Translations under genes and position numbers: made by a program
Notes under the pieces: model-generated
Databases searched by the model: none
Seen by the model: only the letters and a program-made list of their open reading frames with translations
What the model was told of the DNA's origin: nothing
Shown here: positions 33,592-41,999 of the stretch, piece after piece
Layout of the letters: each line of letters begins with the position of its first letter
Position numbering within the stretch: the first letter of the stretch is position 1
Source: CAYTTA01 sp964440655
GTDB taxonomy: Bacteria; Bacteroidota; Rhodothermia; Balneolales; Balneolaceae
Assembly (NCBI GenBank): GCA_964440655.1
Contig: CAYTTA010000011.1
Location: 1-51,396 of the forward strand
DNA length: 51,396 bases
Direction: 5' to 3'

Positions 33592-34979
33592 CTCCCTCCT
33601 CCTTTTCCAACTTTGTCTCTGTTCCGGTTCCGGTACCACTCCTGAAAACTCTGTTCGGGGGGATCGGGCAGATCCCGTTCTTTCCCCCAGGAACTCCATT
33701 TCAGAAAGGTGCGGAAGCCGGGAAAATAACGGATCCATCCCCGCAGGATCCTCCCGGAAGCTCTGTACAAACCCGGTTTCTCCATCACTTTCTGAACCAC
33801 GGTGGCCCCGGTGTTCTCGATGGCACCCGGCCCCGCCCCCTCCCGGATGATGATCTGCCTCCAGGCATAGAGCTGCTCATGGATATTGATTTTTACCGGA
33901 CAGACATCGCTGCACGATCCGCACAGAGTCGAGGCGAACGGAAGGGAGGCATGTTTTTTCAGGTCCATGTTGGGTGCCAGGATCGCTCCGATCGGTCCGG
34001 GTATGATCGAGTTGTAACTGTGCCCTCCGCTCCGACGATAAACCGGGCAGGTGTTGGCACATGCGCCGCAGCGGATGCAGGCCAGAGAACTCCGGAATTC
34101 CGCTCTGCCCAGCTGGCGGGAGCGGCCGTTGTCAACCAGGATCACATGCATCTCCTTTCCCTCTGCAGGGCTGCGGAAGTGGGAGGTGTAGGATGTGATC
34201 GCCTGGCCGATGGCGCTGCGTGCCAGCATGCGCAGGAAAAGCCCCAGATCCCGGTAGCGGGGGATGATCTTCTCGATCCCCATGACCGCGATGTGGAGAG
34301 GTGCGTGGTGCACCCCCATGTCGGCATTGCCTTCGTTGGTTACTACGACCATGTCGCCTGTCTCCGCAACGGCAAAATTCACCCCCGTGATGGCGGCATC
34401 GGCTTCGAGAAATCGTTTTCGAAGGACCTTTCTTGCCTCCCCGGCCAGATATTCGGCATCTCCGTTTGCCGGAGCGGTCCCCAGCTGTTCCTGAAAGAGA
34501 CGGTCCACATCTTCTGCCTTCTTGTGGACCGACGGCATCACGATATGGGAGGGTCGCTCACCGGAGAGCTGGACGATCCACTCTCCCAGATCGGTATCGG
34601 TCACGGTGATTCCGCGGGCTTCCAGAAAGGGGTTCATGCCGCACTCTTCCGTGAGCATCGACTTGCTCTTGACCACACTCCGGACCCGGTGTTTTTTCAG
34701 GATCTCGTAGACCGTCCGGTTAAAGCTCCCGGCGTCGGCCGCCCAATGGACATTCACCCCATTGGCAGTGGCACTGCGCTCAAACTGTAGGAGGTATTCA
34801 TCCAGCCTGGAGAGTGTGTGGGCCTTGATCTGTGAGGCCTGCTCGCGGAGCTCCTCCCACTCCGGGACGGACGGAAGAGAGGCATCGCGTTTGGTCCGGG
34901 TCAGCCAGATCATCGCATCATGCCACGCCACCCGTTCAGGGTCCCTCAGAAACCGTTCAGCCCCTGCCGGATGATCCAT
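33588..34979 (-). CDS. lutB: Lactate utilization iron-sulfur protein LutB
   Basis: 463 residues from the ATG at 34977-34979, selected because AAGGAG lies six bases upstream; an in-frame ATG at 35009 has no such site. The N-terminal LUD-like part (SKSMLTEECGMNPFLEARG, TGVNFAVAETGDMVVVTNEGN) is followed by two 4Fe-4S ferredoxin motifs: CIRCGACANTCPVYRRSGGH and CGSCSDVCPVKINIHEQ. It carries electrons from L-lactate oxidation with LutA and LutC. Overlaps lutA by 23 bp and lutC by 4 bp, so translation of the three is coupled. Confidence 0.95.
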   Translation of the reverse strand: MDHPAGAERFLRDPERVAWHDAMIWLTRTKRDASLPSVPEWEELREQASQIKAHTLSRLDEYLLQFERSATANGVNVHWAADAGSFNRTVYEILKKHRVRSVVKSKSMLTEECGMNPFLEARGITVTDTDLGEWIVQLSGERPSHIVMPSVHKKAEDVDRLFQEQLGTAPANGDAEYLAGEARKVLRKRFLEADAAITGVNFAVAETGDMVVVTNEGNADMGVHHAPLHIAVMGIEKIIPRYRDLGLFLRMLARSAIGQAITSYTSHFRSPAEGKEMHVILVDNGRSRQLGRAEFRSSLACIRCGACANTCPVYRRSGGHSYNSIIPGPIGAILAPNMDLKKHASLPFASTLCGSCSDVCPVKINIHEQLYAWRQIIIREGAGPGAIENTGATVVQKVMEKPGLYRASGRILRGWIRYFPGFRTFLKWSSWGKERDLPDPPEQSFQEWYRNRNRDKVGKGGGR

Positions 34980-35700
34980 TTCCTCTCCTTGAGTTGAGTA
35001 TTTCAGCAATGTGCATCACCCGCATTTTACGGCCCTGCCGGCGGATCAACCCTTCCAGATGCATCAGGCAGGAGAGATCGGTTCCGGTGATCACTTCGGC
35101 TCCGTTGCGCTGATGGTCGTTCAGACGATCGTTCCCCATGGCGACCGAGACCGCCTCCTCGCTCACAGCGAAGGTGCCTCCGAAGCCGCAGCACTCATCG
35201 GTCCGGTCCAGAGGCACCAGCTCCAGACCTTCCACCTGCCGGAGCAGCTCTTCGGCGACCGAGTAGCGGGGGCCTCCCAGTTCGGATGCGGAAGCGAGCC
35301 GCAGACCACGCAGCCAGTGGCAGCTCAGGTGGAGTCCCGTTTTCCATGGGAACCATGCGTTTATCGGTTTCGAACCGGGAACTGTATGAAGGAATTCACA
35401 CAGTTCAAGCACCGGCACGCTGGTCATTTCGGAGAATCGGGTCTGATGTCGCAGGTGGTAGACACAGCTTCCCGAAGGCGCGACGATGTAATCGCATCCG
35501 GAGAAGAGCGCGGCAAACCGATCGGTGATCTGTGCGGTCTTCGCCGCATGCCCCATGTTGGCGAGCGGCTGCCCGCAGCAGGTCTGCCCTTCGGGCACAA
35601 CCACCTCGAACTCCAGATATTCCAGCAGTTCCAGCGTTGCTCGCGCTGCATGCGGATAGAGCTGGTCGATGTAACAGGGAACGAAGAGTCCGATCTTCAT
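34957..35700 (-). CDS. lutA: Lactate utilization Fe-S protein LutA (CCG domains)
   Basis: 247 residues. Two CCG domains: CCGQP (Cys41-Cys42) and DECCGFGGTFAV, each with an upstream single Cys, as in glycolate-oxidase GlcF-like and heterodisulfide-reductase subunits. FVPCYIDQLYP at the start is the family signature. It is the first Lut gene and lies 17 bp downstream of the FAH-family gene, so the sugar-acid and lactate steps are co-transcribed. Confidence 0.95.
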   Translation of the reverse strand: MKIGLFVPCYIDQLYPHAARATLELLEYLEFEVVVPEGQTCCGQPLANMGHAAKTAQITDRFAALFSGCDYIVAPSGSCVYHLRHQTRFSEMTSVPVLELCEFLHTVPGSKPINAWFPWKTGLHLSCHWLRGLRLASASELGGPRYSVAEELLRQVEGLELVPLDRTDECCGFGGTFAVSEEAVSVAMGNDRLNDHQRNGAEVITGTDLSCLMHLEGLIRRQGRKMRVMHIAEILNSRRGNGSSGRG

Positions 35701-35717
35701 AGGGGGATAACGCAGGA

Positions 35718-36572
35718 TCAGAGTGGAGCTTTTACTTCCTGACTGGAACTTCCCAGACCTTCGATCCCCAGCTCCACCACATCGCCCGGTTTCAGATAGA
35801 CCTGCGGGTTTCTTCCCATTCCCACTCCCTCCGGCGTGCCGGTCGAGATGATATCCCCCGGCAGAAGCGTCATGTAGCGACTGATGTAGGAGACGAGCTG
35901 GGGAATGGTGAAGATCATGTCGGAGGTTGAGCTGTCCTGAACCGTCTCCCCGTTCAGCTTGAGCCAGAGGCGCAGGTTGTGGGGATCGGCAATCTCATCC
36001 CGGGTCACCAGCCAGGGACCCAAAGGCGCGAAGGTGTCGGCACTTTTTCCTTTCACCCACTGTCCGCCATGATGCAGCTGGAAATCGCGCTCGCTGTAGT
36101 CGTTGTGGAGCAGATACCCCGCCACATGATCCATCGCGTCATCTTCTTCCACATAGCTGGCCCGTTTGCCGATCACAAAGGCGAGTTCCACTTCCCAGTC
36201 GGTGGCCTTGCTCCCTCTGGGAAGGATCAGGTCGTCATTGGGTCCGACAATGGCAGAGGTTGCTTTCATGAAGAGCACCGGCTGCTCGGGGGGAGTGGCG
36301 CCGGTCTCCGCGGCATGGCGGGCATAGTTCAGCCCCACGCAGATCAATTTGGAGGGACGGGCAACCGGAGAGGCAAGAGGTGCGGAGGAGTCGATCGCCG
36401 GACAGCTGTCCCGGTTCGTGTCCAGCCACTGCTTCAGCCTCCCGGGACCGTCGGTTCCGAAAAACTGTTCATTGTAATCCTCCCCGAAGGCGCTGCAGTC
36501 GATGGCCTGGCCATTTTCAAGAAGAACGCCCGGTTTTTCCTGTCCGTTGGATCGGTAGCGGATAAGTTTCAT
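35718..36572 (-). CDS. FAH-family hydrolase, probable 2,4-diketo-3-deoxy-L-fuconate/rhamnonate hydrolase
   Basis: 284 residues from the ATG at 36570-36572 (MKLIRYRS); the frame extends upstream without a family match. FAH fold: KLICVGLNYARHAAETG, WEVELAFVIGKRA (the E-x-E metal ligands), YLLHNDYSERDFQ and STGTPEGVGMGRNP. The family splits C-C bonds of diketo acids. The neighbouring SDR and LutABC favour the hydrolase that releases pyruvate and L-lactate from 2,4-diketo-3-deoxy-L-fuconate or -rhamnonate. This specificity is inference; other FAH activities (fumarylpyruvate, acylpyruvate) remain possible. Confidence 0.85.
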   Translation of the reverse strand: MKLIRYRSNGQEKPGVLLENGQAIDCSAFGEDYNEQFFGTDGPGRLKQWLDTNRDSCPAIDSSAPLASPVARPSKLICVGLNYARHAAETGATPPEQPVLFMKATSAIVGPNDDLILPRGSKATDWEVELAFVIGKRASYVEEDDAMDHVAGYLLHNDYSERDFQLHHGGQWVKGKSADTFAPLGPWLVTRDEIADPHNLRLWLKLNGETVQDSSTSDMIFTIPQLVSYISRYMTLLPGDIISTGTPEGVGMGRNPQVYLKPGDVVELGIEGLGSSSQEVKAPL

Positions 36573-36639
36573 GAGTCTGTCTGATGTCTGGTTACAGTGT
36601 CGGTTTACGGTTCGGGGGGAGTTCCGCCCGGTGCCGGCA

Positions 36640-37410
36640 TTACGGCTTGAGTGTAAGAAAGCCTCCATCTATGGGAAAGGAGGTGCCTGTGATGAAGGAG
36701 GCTTCATCGGAGCAGAGATAGAGGGCCAGTCCGGCGATCTCCTCCGGCTGTCCCATGCGGCCGATGGGTTGGGTCGCCGAAAGCCGGTCGAACATCTCTT
36801 TCTCCCGGCCCGGATAGTGGTTCTTCAGGTAATTTTCGACAAAGGGCGTATAGACCCGTGCCGGGGCGATGCAGTTGCACCGGATGTTGTAGGAGAGGTA
36901 GTCACAGGCAATGGAATAGGTCATGGTCAGAACCGCTCCCTTGCTCATGGAGTAGGCGAACCGGTCCGGGATACCAACATGGGAGACGATGGAGGCCAGA
37001 TTTAGGATCACCCCGCCACGACGCTCCATCATTCCTCCGATCACCGCCCTGCTGCAGTTGTAGACCCCTTTCACATTGATCCGGTAGACGCGGTCAAACT
37101 CCTCTTCCGTGGTATCGGCCAGTGTTCCGATGTGGGAAACCCCCGCGTTGTTTACCAGGATGTCGACCGGTTTCCCGAGCCCGGAAACAACCCGCTCCAC
37201 CTCTCTGCCGTCGGAGACGTCACACCGATGGAACTCCGCACCCTGAGAGCCCTGTTCCTTTTCCAGCCGCTGCACCGCCGATTCCATCTGCTCCTCATTC
37301 AGATCCAGAATCACGACGCGGGCCCCCTCCCGGGCAAACCGTTCGCAGATGGCGAGACCGATACCACTGGCTCCGCCCGTTACAATGGCTGTCTTGTCTT
37401 GCAGTTTCAT
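36640..37410 (-). CDS. SDR oxidoreductase, probable 2-keto-3-deoxy-L-fuconate/rhamnonate dehydrogenase
   Basis: 256 residues from the ATG at 37408-37410 (MKLQDKTAIVTGG). Classical short-chain dehydrogenase: NAD(P) site TGGASGIG, ILDLN acidic end of beta-2 (NAD preference), NNAGVSHIG, catalytic Ser in LASIVSHVG and Y-x-x-x-K in AYSMSKGAV. It precedes the FAH gene by 67 bp on the same strand. The pair matches the last two steps of non-phosphorylating L-fucose or L-rhamnose breakdown. The upstream dehydratase and sugar dehydrogenase are not in the window. Confidence 0.88.
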   Translation of the reverse strand: MKLQDKTAIVTGGASGIGLAICERFAREGARVVILDLNEEQMESAVQRLEKEQGSQGAEFHRCDVSDGREVERVVSGLGKPVDILVNNAGVSHIGTLADTTEEEFDRVYRINVKGVYNCSRAVIGGMMERRGGVILNLASIVSHVGIPDRFAYSMSKGAVLTMTYSIACDYLSYNIRCNCIAPARVYTPFVENYLKNHYPGREKEMFDRLSATQPIGRMGQPEEIAGLALYLCSDEASFITGTSFPIDGGFLTLKP

Positions 37411-37753
37411 GGGTGATGCGGTTGGTTCGGGGCGAGAGATCCTATCCTGACCTCTTCTGTCGGAATCACTTCGCAAAGAGGTTCTCTGTTCTCGAATCCG
37501 GATCTCTGTCCGAATATAGAGGACGGAGCCATGAATAGAAATCCCGGGTTGATCCGATACCCTTACATCCATGAAGTCCAGCCTTCAGGGGCTCACCCTC
37601 CGGTTCTCCATACTGCCGCATTTTCGGGCACCACATCGAAGTGTTTTCCGGGAGGAGCTCCTCGCGTCATCGGCCTTCTGCAGGTGCGATTTCAGCGTGA
37701 GATAGAGTCAGATCCTTCGTATTTTGTACGATTGGCCTGAAAAACAACACTTT
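37411..37753. promoter_or_regulatory. 343-bp divergent region, SDR operon / prfC
   Basis: It should hold the promoter of the SDR-lut operon (minus) and of prfC (plus). TATTTTG near 37720-37726, about 28 bp before the prfC ATG, resembles a -7 element with one base missing. No regulator gene or convincing operator is visible. Confidence 0.35.
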
Positions 37754-39361
37754 ATGCCTGATACTGAAACTCATACCACCCGGATCCTGGCAGAGGCGGA
37801 AAAGCGCCGGACTTTCGCCATTATCTCCCATCCCGACGCGGGCAAGACCACGCTGACGGAAAAACTTCTGCTTTATGGAGGCGCCATCCATGAAGCAGGG
37901 TCTGTCCGGCAACGGAAAGCTTCCCGATATGCCGCTTCCGACTGGATGGCCATCGAGAAGGAGAGAGGCATTTCGGTTACCTCTTCGGTGCTGCGTTTTG
38001 AAAAAGACGGGATCCGCTACAACCTTCTTGATACTCCGGGGCACAAGGATTTCTCCGAAGATACTCTGCGGACTCTGGTGGCGGCCGACTCCGGGCTGAT
38101 GGTGATCGACGTGGCGAAAGGGGTGGAGGAGCAGACGGAGAGGCTCTTTGAAGTGTGCCGGATGAGGCAGGTCCCGGTCATCACGTTTGTCAACAAGTGT
38201 GATCGTCCCGGGATGGAGCCGCTGGAAGTTCTGAGCAACATTGAAGAGAAGCTCGGGATCGAAGCGGTGCCCGCCAGCTGGCCGGTGGGGTACGGGCAGA
38301 GATTTCAGGGGATCTACGACCTTATCGGCAAGGAGATGCACCTCTATCTGCGAGTGGATCATGGAGCCCGGAAGGCGGAGGCCGAGGTTTTCTCCTTCGA
38401 AGAGGGGCTCTCCCGGGTGGACCTTGCCCCGGCGGAGATCGAGGAGCTGAGAGAGGAGATCCTGCTCATTGAAGAGATGTTTGAAGAGATGGATCAGGAA
38501 GCGTTCTCCCGGGGTGAAGCCTCCCCGGTCTTTTTCGGATCTGCCCTCCACAACTTCGGACTGGATGTCTTTCTGCAGTACTTTGAAAAACTGGCCCCCT
38601 CCCCCCAGCTCTATCAGGATGCGGAAGGGGAGGATCGGAATCTGGATCAGCCTTTCAGCGGATTTGTATTCAAGCTTCAGGCCAACATGAATCCCGATCA
38701 CCGCGACTGCGCGGCTTTTCTTCGCGTCGTGTCGGGCCGGTTCGAGCGGGGTCTGGAAGTGACCCACGCGGGAACCGGGAAAAAGGTGAAAATGTCCACC
38801 CCCCACACGCTTCTCGGGGATGAGCGTCATATCCTGGAGGAGGCGTGGCCGGGCGACATCGTCTCGCTCTTCAATCCCGGATTTTTCCGCATCGGAAGTA
38901 CCCTTTACAGCGAGGAGCCGGTAGAGTTCAATGTCATCCCCCTCTTTACGCCCGAGCATTTCATGAAAGTAACCACCCGGGACCCGTTCCGGAGGAAACA
39001 GCTGAGGGAAGGTTTGAAACAGCTTTCCGAGGAGGGAGTCGTGCATGTGTTCGAAGTGCCCGGAGGCGTAGGCAACGAGCTGTTGCTGGGGACGGTGGGA
39101 GTTCTTCAGTTCGAGGTGGTGGAGCACCGGATGAAAGCGGAGTACGGGGTCGAGCTGGTGAAGCAGCAGGTGAGCTACCACGCCGCACGGTGGCTTCCCG
39201 GGGACGATCCCGACCTGGTCGGCAAACTGGAGAGCAGCTATTCCACCCGGGTTACAAGGGATCTGGAGGGGAATCCGCTTGTTCTGTTTGACAGTCAGTA
39301 TGCGCTCCACCAGGCTGAGGAGAAGGTCGGGGTGGAGAATCTTTTCCTTTACAAAAGGTGA
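37754..39361 (+). CDS. prfC: Peptide chain release factor 3
   Basis: 535 residues from the ATG at 37754; an upstream TTG (37724) is in frame but adds residues that match nothing. RF3 is a GTPase that removes RF1/RF2 from the ribosome after termination. G1 is SHPDAGKTTLTEKLLLYGG, G3 is DTPGHKDFSEDT, G4 is NKCDRPG. EAGSVRQRKASRYAASDWM is the RF3-specific switch I, distinguishing it from EF-G. C-terminal domains include FKLQANMNPDHRDCAAFLRV and GTVGVLQFEVVEHRMKAEYG. It is a stand-alone gene, 187 bp ahead of lpd. Confidence 0.97.
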   Translation: MPDTETHTTRILAEAEKRRTFAIISHPDAGKTTLTEKLLLYGGAIHEAGSVRQRKASRYAASDWMAIEKERGISVTSSVLRFEKDGIRYNLLDTPGHKDFSEDTLRTLVAADSGLMVIDVAKGVEEQTERLFEVCRMRQVPVITFVNKCDRPGMEPLEVLSNIEEKLGIEAVPASWPVGYGQRFQGIYDLIGKEMHLYLRVDHGARKAEAEVFSFEEGLSRVDLAPAEIEELREEILLIEEMFEEMDQEAFSRGEASPVFFGSALHNFGLDVFLQYFEKLAPSPQLYQDAEGEDRNLDQPFSGFVFKLQANMNPDHRDCAAFLRVVSGRFERGLEVTHAGTGKKVKMSTPHTLLGDERHILEEAWPGDIVSLFNPGFFRIGSTLYSEEPVEFNVIPLFTPEHFMKVTTRDPFRRKQLREGLKQLSEEGVVHVFEVPGGVGNELLLGTVGVLQFEVVEHRMKAEYGVELVKQQVSYHAARWLPGDDPDLVGKLESSYSTRVTRDLEGNPLVLFDSQYALHQAEEKVGVENLFLYKR

Positions 39362-39548
39362 CGCCCCGGTTGATGACGGGAGACAGGATGAACGAACCGC
39401 CGGAGAGGGTTGCCCGCAACGGGAAGGGGTGCCGCGGTTTAAAATTCTGGCTGAAGTTCCTTAAATTCCTCCCCTGTGCCGGATCGTTATGAGGAAGATT
39501 GCCGGTTTCACGAATGTGATCACTAACTGATAATGAAGGGGACCTATT

Positions 39549-40967
39549 ATGGCGAAAGAGTTTGACGTATGTGTAATCGGAAGCGGACCCGGCGGGTATG
39601 TGGCAGCGATCCGCGCCTCCCAGCTGGGATTCAAGACCGCTATCGTCGAGAAACGGCATCTTGGGGGGGTCTGTCTGAACGTGGGTTGTATCCCGACAAA
39701 AGCCCTTCTGCGGTCGGCCGAAGTGTATGAATCGATCCAGAATGCCGGCGACTACGGAATTCAGGTGAAAGAGTACTCGGTCGATTTTCCGGCAGTGATC
39801 AAACGAAGCCGCAATGTCGCGGGCAAAATGAGCAAGGGCGTCCAGTTCCTGATGAGGGCGAACAAGATCGAGGTCTTCATGGGGACGGGATCCTTCAAGT
39901 CCGGAACCGAACTCTCCATCCAGGATGAGAAAGGGAAGGAGCAGGAGGTGATCCGGGCGAAGCATTTCATCATCGCCACCGGGGCCCGTGCCCGTGAGCT
40001 GCCCAACATTCCGGTGGATGGAAAGAAAGTGATCAACTATGAGACCGCCATCCAGCTGGAGAAACAGCCGAAGAAGATGGTGGTGGTCGGAGCCGGCGCG
40101 ATCGGTGTGGAGTTTGCCTATTTCTACCATACGATGGGAACCGAGGTGACCATTGTGGAGCTTCAGGACCAGCTGCTGCCGGTTGAGGACAAGGAGGTGG
40201 GCAAGGAGCTCGAGAAGATTTTCCGGAAGAAAGGGCTGAAGATCTTTACCGGAAGCTCCGTCGAAAAAGTGGATACGAAAGGCAAAGGGGTCAAGGTGAC
40301 CCTCAAGACCCCCAAAGGGGAGGAGACGATCAGCGCCGATGTGGTGCTCTCCGCCGTCGGTGTGGTCGGAAACGTGGAGAATATCGGCCTGGAAAAAGCG
40401 GGTGTCGAGCATGAGAGAGGCACCATCAAGGTGGACCGGGATACCTACCGTACCACCGCCGCTAACATCTATGCCATCGGTGACGTGGCCGGCGGCCCCT
40501 GGCTGGCACACAAGGCCTCCCACGAAGCGGTCATCTGCGTGGAGAAACTGGCCGGAAAGGATCCGCTTCCGCTCAACTACAACAATATTCCCGGCTGTAC
40601 CTACTGCGAACCGCAGGTGGCATCGGTCGGTCTCACCGAGCAGCAGGCCAAGGATGAGGGATATGAGATCCTGGTCGGCAAGTTTCCCTTCTCGGCAAGC
40701 GGAAAAGCGACCGGACTGGGACAGGAAGAGGGCTTCGTGAAGGTGATCTTCGACGCGAAGTACGGGGAGTGGCTTGGCTGCCACATGATCGGTGCCCATG
40801 TGACCGAACTGATCGCGGAAGCGGTGATTGCAAGGGACCTGGAGACCACGGGTCGCGAGATCATCAGCGGTGTCCATCCGCACCCGACCATGAGCGAGGC
40901 CATCATGGAAGCCGCCGCAGAAGCGTATGGCGAAGGGGTGCACCTGGGCAGCAAGCCGAAGGGGTAA
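39549..40967 (+). CDS. lpdA: Dihydrolipoyl dehydrogenase (E3)
   Basis: 472 residues. E3 of pyruvate/2-oxoglutarate/branched-chain dehydrogenases and the glycine cleavage system; it reoxidises dihydrolipoyl groups with NAD+. FAD site GSGPGG (11-16), redox disulfide Cys42/Cys47 (VCLNVGCIPTKALL), NAD site GAGAIGVEF, YAIGDVAGGPWLAHKASHE, and the C-terminal His-Glu pair in HPHPTMSEAI. A purine tract (AAGGGG) precedes the ATG. Three palindromes separate it from lipB, and lipA follows, giving a lipoate-metabolism cluster. Confidence 0.97.
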   Translation: MAKEFDVCVIGSGPGGYVAAIRASQLGFKTAIVEKRHLGGVCLNVGCIPTKALLRSAEVYESIQNAGDYGIQVKEYSVDFPAVIKRSRNVAGKMSKGVQFLMRANKIEVFMGTGSFKSGTELSIQDEKGKEQEVIRAKHFIIATGARARELPNIPVDGKKVINYETAIQLEKQPKKMVVVGAGAIGVEFAYFYHTMGTEVTIVELQDQLLPVEDKEVGKELEKIFRKKGLKIFTGSSVEKVDTKGKGVKVTLKTPKGEETISADVVLSAVGVVGNVENIGLEKAGVEHERGTIKVDRDTYRTTAANIYAIGDVAGGPWLAHKASHEAVICVEKLAGKDPLPLNYNNIPGCTYCEPQVASVGLTEQQAKDEGYEILVGKFPFSASGKATGLGQEEGFVKVIFDAKYGEWLGCHMIGAHVTELIAEAVIARDLETTGREIISGVHPHPTMSEAIMEAAAEAYGEGVHLGSKPKG

Positions 40968-40985
40968 TACTTCGGAGTGTGAGAG

Positions 40986-41058
40986 AGGCCGCTTGCGGCC
41001 TGATTGAGAACCGGGGCAGCAATGCCCCAAATCTAACGGGCGCAGATCCCGGGATCTG
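40986..41058. promoter_or_regulatory. Three consecutive palindromes between lpdA and lipB
   Basis: AGGCCG/CGGCCT at 40986-41001, GGGGCA/TGCCCC at 41013-41028 (both with 4-base loops), and the gapless 16-bp palindrome CAGATCCCGGGATCTG at 41043-41058. The last ends three bases before the lipB ATG (41062). In RNA they could form hairpins; no T-run follows. Role unknown. Confidence 0.7.
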
Positions 41059-41061
41059 TGC

Positions 41062-41823
41062 ATGGCCATGAACAGGGTGGAAGTTTACGATCTGGGGCTG
41101 ACCGGCTACCAGGAGGCGTGGGACCTTCAGCGGAAGGTTCAGCAGCGTCTTATCGGGGAGAAACTGAGGGAGCGGGAGCTTCTTCCAGGCCTCCCCCTTC
41201 CTCCCCGTTCAAACGATGTGCTCTTTTTTGTCGAGCATCCTCACGTCTACACGCTCGGGAAAAGCGGAAATCCCGCCCATCTTCTCCGAAGTGCGGCAGA
41301 GCTTCGCCGCATTGATGCCGAGTTTGTGGAAAACGACCGTGGCGGGGATATCACCTATCACGGCCCCGGTCAGATTGTGGGGTACCCGATACTCGATCTG
41401 GAGCGTTACTTCACCGACATCCACAAATACCTTCGATATCTGGAGGAGACGATCATCCGGGTCTGTGGCGATTACGGAATCAGCGCCGGAAGGACGGAGG
41501 GGCTGACGGGAGTCTGGGTTGAGGGAAAAAAGATCTGTGCGTTCGGGGTCCGATGCTCCCGGTGGGTTACCATGCACGGTTTTGCTTTCAATGTGAATAC
41601 CGATCTGAGCTACTTCGGCCATATCGTACCCTGCGGCATTTCCGACCGGGGTGTGACCAGTCTGGAAGAACTTGTCGGCCGGAGGCAGGATCCGGAAGAG
41701 GCGAAAGGTCGGATCATGAAACATTTTGCCGACCTGTTCGGGGTCGAATTCGTGGGAGGGGCAACTCTTCCGGAAAGCGGGCACCATATTTCGTATCTTG
41801 GACCCTTGGCAGATGCCCCGTAA
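41062..41823 (+). CDS. lipB: Octanoyl-[acyl-carrier-protein]:protein transferase
   Basis: 253 residues. It transfers octanoyl groups from ACP to lipoyl domains, the first step of endogenous lipoate synthesis. Motifs are FFVEHPHVYTLGKSG, DRGGDITYHGPGQIVGYPI, the catalytic Lys in KKICAFGVRCSRWVTMHGFA and the acyl-accepting Cys in HIVPCGISDRGVTSL. The Shine-Dalgarno region is replaced by a palindrome, so initiation may depend on local RNA structure. lipA starts 176 bp downstream. Confidence 0.96.
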   Translation: MAMNRVEVYDLGLTGYQEAWDLQRKVQQRLIGEKLRERELLPGLPLPPRSNDVLFFVEHPHVYTLGKSGNPAHLLRSAAELRRIDAEFVENDRGGDITYHGPGQIVGYPILDLERYFTDIHKYLRYLEETIIRVCGDYGISAGRTEGLTGVWVEGKKICAFGVRCSRWVTMHGFAFNVNTDLSYFGHIVPCGISDRGVTSLEELVGRRQDPEEAKGRIMKHFADLFGVEFVGGATLPESGHHISYLGPLADAP

Positions 41824-41999
41824 CTCTCGGGGAATCAGTTGCCAGCCGGCGTTGCCCGAAGGTTTGTGCCATCCGTTACCCAAGAGGAGCACGCGCATCC
41901 CTGAACCGGAACCGAACGGGCAATTATTCATAAACCGGCGCAGGCCGGCACATCATCCGAAACAAACAAGGTCCGGCTCATCACGGGCGAGGAGACAGC

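Noticed and set aside
33007..33738. LutC starting at 33738
   Set aside because: The extra 49 residues have no LUD similarity and overlap lutB heavily; the ATG at 33591 has a strong ribosome-binding site and an ATGA overlap.
37667..39310. 547-codon minus-strand frame
   Set aside because: Antisense to prfC, which has all GTPase motifs; the antisense product is His/Arg/Leu-rich without a domain.
39252..41069. 605-codon minus-strand frame
   Set aside because: Antisense to lpdA and the end of prfC; a shadow of real coding sequence.
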